This document shows, piece by piece, positions 1-5,194 of a DNA stretch of 6,329 nucleotides (positions are counted from its first letter, which is position 1; each line of letters starts with the position of its first letter). A program made the translations under genes and the position numbers. Source of the stretch: Lactobacillales bacterium. GTDB taxonomy: Bacteria; Bacillota; Bacilli; Lactobacillales; Vagococcaceae. The DNA is taken from positions 1-6,329 of the forward strand of contig JAATEZ010000320.1 of NCBI GenBank assembly GCA_015655485.1, read 5' to 3'. A model generated the notes under the pieces. That model worked only from the letters and a program-made list of their open reading frames with translations. It was not told the origin of the DNA and searched no databases.

Positions 1-133
1 AAGTAAGCTGACTTACTATAAGAATGAATGAACAATAAAATAAAACCGCAAAATCCCTGCCGATAAACTTCACAAAATTTCTTTTTCGATATCTAAACGA
101 ATTTTTTAAAAAATAATATGGTCCATAATACAT
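1..133 (-). CDS. Partial FtsX-like membrane protein (N-terminal 44 residues)
   Basis: An open frame starts at an ATG (131-133, minus strand) and stays open to the left edge, giving 44 residues. It begins 18 bp beyond the stop of the FtsE-type ATPase, and AAAGG lies 8 nt before the ATG, so translation as the second gene of an operon is plausible. The N-terminus is strongly basic and aromatic (FLKNSFRYRKRNF near residues 8-20), followed by a hydrophobic segment at about residues 28-43 that looks like a first membrane helix. A short basic cytoplasmic head followed by a membrane helix, directly after an FtsE gene, is the arrangement expected of FtsX, the permease-like partner that links FtsE ATP hydrolysis to cell-wall hydrolases at the division site. 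The sequence resembles an FtsX N-terminus only loosely, so the assignment rests mainly on gene order. It could instead be an unrelated small membrane protein. Confidence 0.55.
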   Translation of the reverse strand, partial: MYYGPYYFLKNSFRYRKRNFVKFIGRDFAVLFYCSFILIVSQLT

Positions 134-151
134 AACTAAAACCTTTCCCAA

Positions 152-835
152 TCAAATCCTGACATACTTGCCGTCAAACTGATCTCTTATCATTTTCCCC
201 TGGTCTATTTCCAAAATTCTGTGAGGGTCACGATCCACAACAGTTGCATTATGGGGCGCCATTATGACTGTCGTCCCGGATCGATTGATTTTATTAAATA
301 GTTCCATAATTCTACAAGCATTTTTCAAATCCAGATTCGCCGTCGGTTCATCCGCCAGCAATATCTCAGGTTGGGTAATAATGGCTCTGGCAATGGCCGC
401 TCTTTGCTGTTCTCCGCCTGAAATCTCTGTTGGAAAAGACTCAGCACAATGAATCAAATCTACCGCTTCTAAAACACGCTGCACTTTCTGTTGCACCTGA
501 TCAGGGGGGCAGTTCATTATTTCTAACCGATAAGCAATGTTTTCAAATACATTTTTTTTCGACAATAATTTGAAGTCCTGGAAAACGATTCCTATCTTAC
601 GCCGATAAATAACAAGATTTTTCTTTGTGATAGACGTTATTTCATGATTGGCTGCATAGATCGTTCCCTCTGTCGGACGTTCTTCACCAGACAGCAGCTT
701 TAAAAATGTTGATTTTCCAGAACCGCTTTTGCCGATGATATAGACAAACTCTCCTGACTCTATCTGCACGTTTATCTGATCTAAGGCAAAGGCCTCTTCC
801 TCATATTTTTTAGAAACATGGGTCATTTGAATCAA
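152..835 (-). CDS. ftsE: FtsE-type ABC transporter ATP-binding protein
   Basis: A 227-residue cytoplasmic ABC ATPase of the usual FtsE length. Visible motifs in order are Walker A GKSGSGKS (35-42), Q-loop Gln86 in VFQDFKLL, signature SGGEQQ (139-144), Walker B ILLADEP with catalytic Glu163, D-loop NLD (167-169) and H-loop His195. FtsE-like traits are the FQDFKLL Q-loop, the SFPTEISGGEQQR stretch and the C-terminal RDQFDGKY. FtsE pairs with FtsX and drives conformational changes that activate peptidoglycan hydrolases during division. The start is TTG at 833-835: GGAGG lies 7 nt upstream, while the next in-frame ATG (824-826) would be 16 nt from it. It differs from textbook FtsE in having MAPHN instead of MATHN at the H-loop and EPTANLDL instead of EPTGNLDP. 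This suggests a diverged paralogue rather than the main division copy. The FtsX-like start lies immediately downstream. Confidence 0.92.
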   Translation of the reverse strand: MIQMTHVSKKYEEEAFALDQINVQIESGEFVYIIGKSGSGKSTFLKLLSGEERPTEGTIYAANHEITSITKKNLVIYRRKIGIVFQDFKLLSKKNVFENIAYRLEIMNCPPDQVQQKVQRVLEAVDLIHCAESFPTEISGGEQQRAAIARAIITQPEILLADEPTANLDLKNACRIMELFNKINRSGTTVIMAPHNATVVDRDPHRILEIDQGKMIRDQFDGKYVRI

Positions 836-842
836 TTTTTAT

Positions 843-847
843 CCTCC
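843..847 (-). promoter_or_regulatory. Ribosome binding site fixing the TTG start of the FtsE-type gene
   Basis: GGAGG on the minus strand lies 7 nt before the TTG at 833-835. That spacing is ideal for the TTG and too long for the in-frame ATG three codons later, so it decides the start. Confidence 0.8.
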
Positions 848-897
848 ATTTTTCCACAAAATCTACTGCTCTGTTCTTTTTTTGAACTCCTCTATTC

Positions 898-926
898 AGT
901 ATAAAAGATCTTCATGACAATTCTAA
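898..926 (-). promoter_or_regulatory. Possible promoter of the FtsE-type gene
   Basis: On the minus strand a -10 box TATACT (898-903, five of six consensus bases) is preceded after 17 bp by a weak -35 box TTAGAA (921-926). It lies about 65 bp upstream of the start codon. A small inverted repeat, TTCTA-A-TAGAA (921-931), overlaps the -35 box and might be an operator. The -35 match is poor, so this is only a candidate. Confidence 0.35.
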
Positions 927-1014
927 TAGAACTATCTTAAATCCTTGTATACTATGTATCAGAATGGTTACTGGCAATACAGATGGCGAGTGTTAAAAAA
1001 TTTCATCGTCTCTC

Positions 1015-1480
1015 AATCTGCCATAGCTGCTCTATTGTTCAGGTGCCGGGGGCAGCCGAACTTCGTTTGACGGCATGATTCGGCGCATGGATCATTATGG
1101 GATCGTCTCAAAAAGTTTGGTCGTTCATGTTTCTAAAAATGGTATTGTGATCTTTGATCAGAAGAAGCCTTTGAAGAACAACCCTTTGATCCTGGTTTTA
1201 TTTGAGAATAATATCCATTCTGATAAAAAAACAAAACAGCTGGTTGGTATAATGGAAAAATGGAAAACTGTTTATTCGATCATGGCTGTCAACCTGGTCG
1301 GGCAATCCAGCGGCGGAAATATTGCAGGAATGTCCAGGACTTGAAAACAGATCTGGCACTAAAAAAAATCGTACGACCAATAGTCAAAATTATCAGCAAG
1401 CTTTTATCCACGGCGGCATACTGACAGCGTCCTATATCACATTTCATGAAAATTCTGATGTAGATCGAATAAATAGCTAA
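1015..1480 (+). pseudogene. Decayed DUF915-type alpha/beta hydrolase
   Basis: This is a remnant of a Lactobacillales alpha/beta hydrolase of the DUF915 family, whose members are usually exported and of uncertain substrate. The frame containing 1075-1344 reads, from about 1027, as the family's oxyanion-loop region (GAGGSRTSFDGMI where HGYGGTxxSFxxMI is usual), then a stretch with NPLILVLFENN, then the nucleophile elbow NLVGQSSGG, which keeps G-x-S-x-G. The same frame has in-frame stops upstream at 994-996 (TAA) and 1024-1026 (TAG, within NLP*LLYCSG), and no signal peptide is visible. After the elbow the frame stops at 1342-1344. A different frame (1439-1480) carries THE family-like C-terminal end, FHENSDVDRINS and a stop, including the likely catalytic His. 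Only about 80 bp separate the two pieces where an intact gene should hold a much longer stretch. A stop codon, a frame change and an internal deletion together indicate a dead gene. Family assignment is from memory of family motifs. Confidence 0.7.
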
Positions 1481-1518
1481 GTTTCTTTTTTATTCTTCTT
1501 ATAATCGAGATAAACAAG

Positions 1519-1545
1519 GAAAAATGAAAATTTTTCAGCTTTTTT
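1519..1545 (+). terminator. Weak AT-rich hairpin with T-run downstream of the hydrolase remnant
   Basis: GAAAAAT (1519-1525) and ATTTTTC (1530-1536) form a perfect 7-bp stem with a GAAA loop, followed after AGC by six T (1540-1545). The position fits a terminator for the plus-strand hydrolase remnant. The stem has only one G-C pair, so it would be a weak terminator, or chance in AT-rich DNA. Confidence 0.35.
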
Positions 1546-1580
1546 ACCCGGCAATGCCATTCTTTTTCTAGGGTGCCATC

Positions 1581-1894
1581 TTAAAAAAATCTATCTTCTA
1601 ATTTTTTCTTGTGTGCAGTTAAAATCTCATTTAGGCTGATCTCATATTTATCCGCTAAAATAAAAATATTGCCCAGTATATCGCCAAGTTCCTCCGTTAA
1701 ATTAGAGATTTTTTCATTAAAATTCTTTCTGATTCATCTGGTCTGTCCCGCCCAATTTCTAACGAACGAACAGCGCGGGCCACTTCCCCGGCTTCTTCTG
1801 ATAAAAAATTCACTCGGATAAATGGATTCAACCCATACCAGCCTCTCTCTTTGTAAAAACAACTGATCCACTTTTGGCAGTCCTCAAGATTCAT
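1581..1894 (-). pseudogene. Frameshifted MazG-like nucleotide pyrophosphohydrolase
   Basis: The minus-strand frame starts at ATG 1892-1894 with an AGGAGAG ribosome site about 10 nt upstream. It reads MNLEDCQKWISCFYKERGWY, then FIRVNFLSEEAGEVARAVRSLEIGRDRPDE in two conserved blocks, and ends at a TAA (1697-1699) after 65 residues. The missing half is present in the frame offset by one base: NFNEKISNLTEELGDILGN, then a block ending AHKKKLEDRFF and a TAA at 1581-1583. Restoring one base between about 1716 and 1730 gives a 104-residue protein, the usual size for small MazG-like enzymes. These hydrolyse nucleoside triphosphates to monophosphates with Mg2+ bound by an EExxE...ExxD motif. Glu33, Glu34 and Glu37 lie before the frameshift; the EELGD part lies after it, so the 65-residue product should be inactive. 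The shift could be a real mutation or a sequence error. The gene is divergent from the LOG-family gene. Confidence 0.82.
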
Positions 1895-1919
1895 GCTATT
1901 TTCTCTCCTTTTTTATGTT

Positions 1920-1936
1920 ATGATATAAAATATCAT
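1920..1936. promoter_or_regulatory. 17-bp palindrome in the divergent MazG-like/LOG spacer
   Basis: ATGATAT-AAA-ATATCAT is a perfect inverted repeat with 7-bp arms, 25 bp from the MazG-like start and 37 bp from the LOG start. It overlaps where -10 elements for either gene could lie (TATGAT or TATAAA on the plus strand; TTGAAA-17-TAACAT on the minus strand). It may be an operator shared by the two promoters, or simply AT-rich symmetry. Confidence 0.35.
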
Positions 1937-1973
1937 GTTTCAACAGAAAAATCACTTTCAATGGAGGGAAAAA

Positions 1974-2540
1974 ATGAACCTCGCCGTCTATTGCGGAGCG
2001 AATCAAGGCCGCGAAAATAAATATGTTTCAAGCGCTGAAAAAGTCGGCACATGGATCGGTAAAAACAACCATACTTTGGTATATGGCGGAGGAAAAGCAG
2101 GATTAATGGGCATTCTTGCCGATTCAGTATTGGCAAACGGAGGAAAAGTTATAGGAGTCATCCCTTCGTTTTTAAAAAATAGAGAGCTGGCCCATGACGG
2201 CTTAACAAAACTTTATACAGTCAAAAACATGCATGAACGCAAAAAAATGATGATCGACCAAGCAGAGGCCTATCTCGCTTTGCCTGGGGGAGCAGGAACT
2301 CTGGAAGAAATTACTGAGGTAGTCTCATGGGGAAGGATCGGTGAGCATCAAAATCCATGCATCTTTTATAATGAAGATGGCTACTATGACCTGATTCGAT
2401 CTTTTTATAGCAAAATGGTCTTAGAAGGATTTCTGACCCAGCAAGATTATGAAAAAATATTATTCTCCAGCTCACTAAATACTATCGAACAATTTATCCA
2501 AAACTATATTCCTCCCCAGATCAGAAGTTATATAAAATAA
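1974..2540 (+). CDS. LOG-family nucleoside 5'-monophosphate phosphoribohydrolase (TIGR00730)
   Basis: A 188-residue Rossmann-fold protein of the LOG/YvdD type. Family members cleave the N-glycosidic bond of AMP or cytokinin riboside monophosphates, giving the free base and ribose 5-phosphate. The N-terminus MNLAVYCGAN is the first Rossmann strand. GGGKAGLMG (38-46) is the conserved phosphate-binding loop, MHERK (86-90) carries the conserved Arg, and PGGAGTLEE (104-112) is the family signature PGGxGTxxE with catalytic Glu112. The length is normal for the family and the gene looks intact. I chose ATG 1974 because GGAGGG (1963-1968) lies 5 nt upstream; an in-frame ATG at 1935 has no ribosome site and lies in the palindrome. 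The gene is divergent from the frameshifted MazG-like gene and convergent with copB. The true substrate in this organism is unknown; in many bacteria it is annotated only as a putative lysine decarboxylase, an old misnomer. Confidence 0.92.
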   Translation: MNLAVYCGANQGRENKYVSSAEKVGTWIGKNNHTLVYGGGKAGLMGILADSVLANGGKVIGVIPSFLKNRELAHDGLTKLYTVKNMHERKKMMIDQAEAYLALPGGAGTLEEITEVVSWGRIGEHQNPCIFYNEDGYYDLIRSFYSKMVLEGFLTQQDYEKILFSSSLNTIEQFIQNYIPPQIRSYIK

Positions 2541-2545
2541 TTTTG

Positions 2546-2609
2546 AGCCGTTCCTAAAACCTAAAAATAGACTAGAGCAGGAACGTTCACACGGCTTCTC
2601 CAGTCTATT
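2546..2609. terminator. Convergent intergenic hairpins, probable terminator for copB and possibly the LOG gene
   Basis: AATAGACT (2566-2573) and AGTCTATT (2602-2609) form a perfect 8-bp stem, extended inward by GAG/CTC (2575-2577 with 2598-2600) after one mismatch. On the minus strand the stem runs straight into ATTTTTAGGTTTTAGG, which fits a rho-independent terminator for copB. For the plus strand the T-rich tract TTTCTTCTTTTT starts about 6 nt beyond the stem, a poorer fit. A second set of pairings, CGTTCCT (2549-2555) with AGGAACG (2579-2585) or AGCCG (2546-2550) with CGGCT (2592-2596), interlocks with the main stem. Confidence 0.6.
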
Positions 2610-2625
2610 AAAACATTTCTTCTTT

Positions 2626-4761
2626 TTAATCGATTTTAAGCTGAATAGCATTTACGGCCACAATGACAGTGCTTAGCGACATCAGGATCGCCCCGATAGC
2701 AGGGCTTAAGATCAGTCCCCAATTTGCCAAAATACCGGCCGCCAACGGGATCGCTATAATATTATATCCCGCTCCCCACCAGAGATTTTGAACCATTTTT
2801 TTTGACGTATTTTTGGCAAGCGTCAAAAAGTGCGAGATATCAGAAGGATCACTTTTGACCAGAATAACATCTGCTGAATCGATCGCAACATCAGTACCTG
2901 CCCCGATAGCCATTCCAATATCTGCCCGGACAAGACTGGGGGCATCATTGACTCCATCTCCCACCATCATCACAACTTGACCCTGTGTTTGATATTCTTT
3001 AACTAATTTTTCTTTATCCGCTGGTAGTAATTCAGCATGGACATCTTCAATTCCCAGTTGATGTGCTACTAATGAAGCTACTTGCTGATTGTCTCCGGTT
3101 AACATCACTGGCCGAATATTTTTTTCTTTTAGCCTATTGATCATTCCCTTTGCCTCAGGTTTGATTTGATCTCCTTGCGCCACCAATCCAGCATTCTTTC
3201 CTGCAATGATCAAAAAACTTACGGAATTTCCCTCTTCTGATAAACGTTTGAATAGATCCTCATCGTAAGTAATTTCATTTTTACTTAAAAAATTCACACT
3301 AACCATTTGGATATTTTCACCTGCAACAGTGCCTTCGATCCCTACTCCGGGCAAATTATGAACATCATAGGCTTGCGGCACTTCCAAACTTAAATCTTTG
3401 ATTTTTTTAAGCACACCTGCTGCCAACGGATGATTGGAATTTTTTTCCAGTGCGCCCATGTACTGGAGCAGCTCTTCTTTCGAATGATCCGGATCAAAAG
3501 AAAGATAGCTGCGGACAGCAAAATTCCCTTCAGTCAATGTCCCAGTTTTATCCATCATGACTACATCAACTTTTTTAGCCACTTCTAACGCCGTGCTGCT
3601 TTTTAGCAATAATCCGTTTTTTGCTCCCAAAGAAGTCGAGCGGGCAGTCACTAAAGGGATCGCCAGCCCTAAAGCGTGAGGACAAGCAATGATCAACACC
3701 GTGACCATTCGCTCTAATGCCACGTTTAAATCTCCTGTGAGCCATAACCAGACAATAAAAGCGGTGATTCCCACTGTTAAAGCAATATAAAACAACCATT
3801 TGGCCACTTTATCTGAAAGAGATTCTACTCTCGATTTATCTCTTTGAGCCTGACTGACCAGTTCCATTACTTGAGAAAGATATCCTGATTCTCCCGTTCC
3901 GGTTACTTTCACAGTGATTGTGCCGGAGCCGTTGACTGAGCCTCCAATCACCTTATCGTTCACTACTTTTAAGACTTCTTTCGATTCCCCCGTCACCATT
4001 GCTTCATTGACACTCGTTGTCCCTAAAATGATTTGCCCATCTGTGGGAATTTTTTCCCCGGCCCTGACTAATACTTTTTCTCCGATTTGGACCTCTTTCA
4101 AAGAAACTTCCTTTGTCTGGCCTGCAGCATCGATCAACACAGCTGAGTTGGGCAAAAGCTCCGCCATTTTTTGCAGTGCGTTCCCTGCCTGGCTGATCGC
4201 ATTCATTTCGATCCAATGGCCAAGCAGCATGATCAGGATCAAAGTAGCCAATTCCCAGAAAAAATCCATGACATGCGTTGGGCTCATAAAAAAATTATTC
4301 ATGACAAAAGCATAGACACTATAAATATATGCCACAGATATTCCGAGAGAAATCAATGTCATCATTGCCGGACTCTTTTGTTCCAATTCCATTTTAGCCC
4401 CCCGCAAAAATGGCCTGCCACCATAAAAGAACAAAATCGAAGCAAGGATCAAAACGATCCATCCTGAACCTGGAAAACTTATTTGAAAAAACAGCTTGTT
4501 ACCCATCATTGGAGAAAATAGCAGAATTGGAACAGATAACCCTAATGAAACTAGAAACTCAACTTTTAAATTGCCCATATGAGCCGAATGATCCATAGTC
4601 CCATGATTAGAGTGATCCATGGCAGCCATATGATCCATCTCCATCTTTTTTCCCATCTTGTTTGAATGATCCATGGGCATTTCCATGTCCTTATGTTTCG
4701 AATTATCCATAGCAGCCGTATGATCCATCTTTTTTTTACTAGCGCTCTCTTTTGATAACAT
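2626..4761 (-). CDS. copB: CopB-type copper/silver-exporting P1B ATPase
   Basis: A complete 711-residue P1B-type heavy-metal ATPase that pumps copper or silver ions out of the cytoplasm. Residues 1-62 form a soluble Met/His-rich region with five MDH triplets. About eight membrane helices follow: roughly 68-85, 97-114, 132-152, 164-183, 322-343, 350-372, 658-680 and 684-705. The actuator domain has TGES (257-260). Helix 6 holds CPH (360-362), the mark of the CopB/P1B-3 group rather than CPC of CopA. The phosphorylation site is DKTGTLT (Asp404), then SNHP (442-445), GVG (472-474), TGDN (555-558) and MVGDGVNDAP (599-608). Helix 8 has MSLST (694-698), also usual for P1B-3. There is no Cys-based heavy-metal-binding domain, as expected for CopB. 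AAGGGGA lies about 8 nt before the ATG. The promoter carries a CopY box, so copper induction is likely. Unlike the Enterococcus hirae copYZAB operon, copB stands alone. All catalytic motifs are intact. Confidence 0.96.
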   Translation of the reverse strand: MLSKESASKKKMDHTAAMDNSKHKDMEMPMDHSNKMGKKMEMDHMAAMDHSNHGTMDHSAHMGNLKVEFLVSLGLSVPILLFSPMMGNKLFFQISFPGSGWIVLILASILFFYGGRPFLRGAKMELEQKSPAMMTLISLGISVAYIYSVYAFVMNNFFMSPTHVMDFFWELATLILIMLLGHWIEMNAISQAGNALQKMAELLPNSAVLIDAAGQTKEVSLKEVQIGEKVLVRAGEKIPTDGQIILGTTSVNEAMVTGESKEVLKVVNDKVIGGSVNGSGTITVKVTGTGESGYLSQVMELVSQAQRDKSRVESLSDKVAKWLFYIALTVGITAFIVWLWLTGDLNVALERMVTVLIIACPHALGLAIPLVTARSTSLGAKNGLLLKSSTALEVAKKVDVVMMDKTGTLTEGNFAVRSYLSFDPDHSKEELLQYMGALEKNSNHPLAAGVLKKIKDLSLEVPQAYDVHNLPGVGIEGTVAGENIQMVSVNFLSKNEITYDEDLFKRLSEEGNSVSFLIIAGKNAGLVAQGDQIKPEAKGMINRLKEKNIRPVMLTGDNQQVASLVAHQLGIEDVHAELLPADKEKLVKEYQTQGQVVMMVGDGVNDAPSLVRADIGMAIGAGTDVAIDSADVILVKSDPSDISHFLTLAKNTSKKMVQNLWWGAGYNIIAIPLAAGILANWGLILSPAIGAILMSLSTVIVAVNAIQLKID
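4589..4728 (-). repeat. Intragenic Met-Asp-His coding repeat in the CopB N-terminus
   Basis: The octamer ATGGATCA (minus strand) occurs five times, at 4589-4596, 4613-4620, 4631-4638, 4667-4674 and 4721-4728, with a one-base variant at 4703-4710. Spacings are 24, 18, 36, 36 and 18 bp, all multiples of three. The segments 4621-4640 and 4711-4730 match at 18 of 20 bases and lie 90 bp apart, suggesting an internal duplication. The repeats encode the MDH copper-binding-like motifs (Met12, 30, 42, 48 and 56; variant MDN at Met18). Confidence 0.8.
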
Positions 4762-4800
4762 GATTCCATCCCCTTTATCTTTTGCTCAATAATTTACGAT

Positions 4801-4810
4801 TACATTTGTA
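4801..4810. promoter_or_regulatory. CopY operator (cop box) of copB
   Basis: TACATTTGTA matches the enterococcal/streptococcal cop box TACAnnTGTA exactly and is palindromic to TTACATTTGTAA (4800-4811). It lies just downstream of the -10 box, over the expected transcription start, where a bound repressor would block initiation. In the known system, copper displaces zinc from CopY and releases it from this site. Only one box is visible, whereas the E. hirae cop promoter has two. No copY is in the window, so the regulator must act in trans. Confidence 0.88.
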
Positions 4811-4815
4811 AACAA

Positions 4816-4844
4816 AATATACTGCATCTTTCATCTGCTGTCAA
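4816..4844 (-). promoter_or_regulatory. copB promoter
   Basis: On the minus strand a perfect -35 TTGACA (4839-4844) and a -10 TATATT (4816-4821, five of six) are separated by exactly 17 bp. Transcription should start near 4808-4810, inside the cop box, giving a leader of about 48 nt before the copB ATG. This is a strong sigma-A promoter, which suits a repressor-controlled resistance gene. Confidence 0.88.
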
Positions 4845-5183
4845 GGAATCGCACTCTAAGTATAGAAAATAAGCAACAGAACCTGATAATCTTTATTAAT
4901 TCTGATTTTTAAGACACTTTTTAACAACCTCTATTTTTTTTCTCCAAAACATTAGACTAAAGTCCCATTATTTTATGGAATAAACTATATTACAATAGAG
5001 ATAAAAGAATTCAGAAAAAGTAAATGAAGACCTCTTTGACTTTGAAGTGCAGGAATAAAGCTTTGATTTGTAAAATTACTTCAAAAAATAACTATGAGAA
5101 CTTCAATTTATAAATTTCAATAACCACCAAATGATAGTTTGTTAGAAATTTGAAAAAATCCACGTTTTTATATAGAGCGTATT
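4845..5183. other. AT-rich intergenic region between divergent P-type ATPase genes
   Basis: No gene is supported here on either strand. It should hold the promoter of the plus-strand ATPase, but no good sigma-A pair stands out; the best -10 candidates are TATATT (4985-4990) and TACAAT (4991-4996), neither with a convincing -35. An inverted repeat, TTTGAAGT (5041-5048) with ACTTCAAA (5078-5085), could form an 8-bp stem with a 29-nt loop in the leader. AATTTATAAATT (5105-5116) is a perfect 12-bp palindrome. No second cop box is present. Confidence 0.5.
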
Positions 5184-5194
5184 GAGGTGCCTAA

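Noticed and set aside
1075..1344. Intact 89-residue hypothetical gene on the plus strand
   Set aside because: Family-like sequence continues upstream of its ATG through stop codons and downstream in another frame, and there is no ribosome site before the ATG; it is a fragment of a dead hydrolase.
1198..1380. Minus-strand 60-residue frame
   Set aside because: It is antisense to the hydrolase remnant, with no ribosome site or recognisable protein features.
1709..1714. Programmed -1 frameshift site (six A on the minus strand) in the MazG-like gene
   Set aside because: The heptamer would be G-AAA-AAA, a poor slip in the P site, and family-like sequence in the -1 frame begins upstream of the run, so a one-base deletion explains it better.
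1935..1973. Longer N-terminus for the LOG-family protein starting at ATG 1935
   Set aside because: It has no ribosome site, starts in the palindrome and adds residues that the family lacks; GGAGGG directly precedes ATG 1974.
3914..4315. Plus-strand 133-residue frame opposite copB
   Set aside because: It is antisense to conserved CopB coding sequence, has no ribosome site and has an unconvincing composition; it is a shadow.
5024..5113. Small 29-codon plus-strand frame upstream of the CtpE-like gene
   Set aside because: It has no proper ribosome site and no recognisable features, and frames of this length are common by chance.
4990..5194. CopY control of the CtpE-like ATPase
   Set aside because: No TACAnnTGTA motif occurs near this gene; the only cop box faces copB about 385 bp away.
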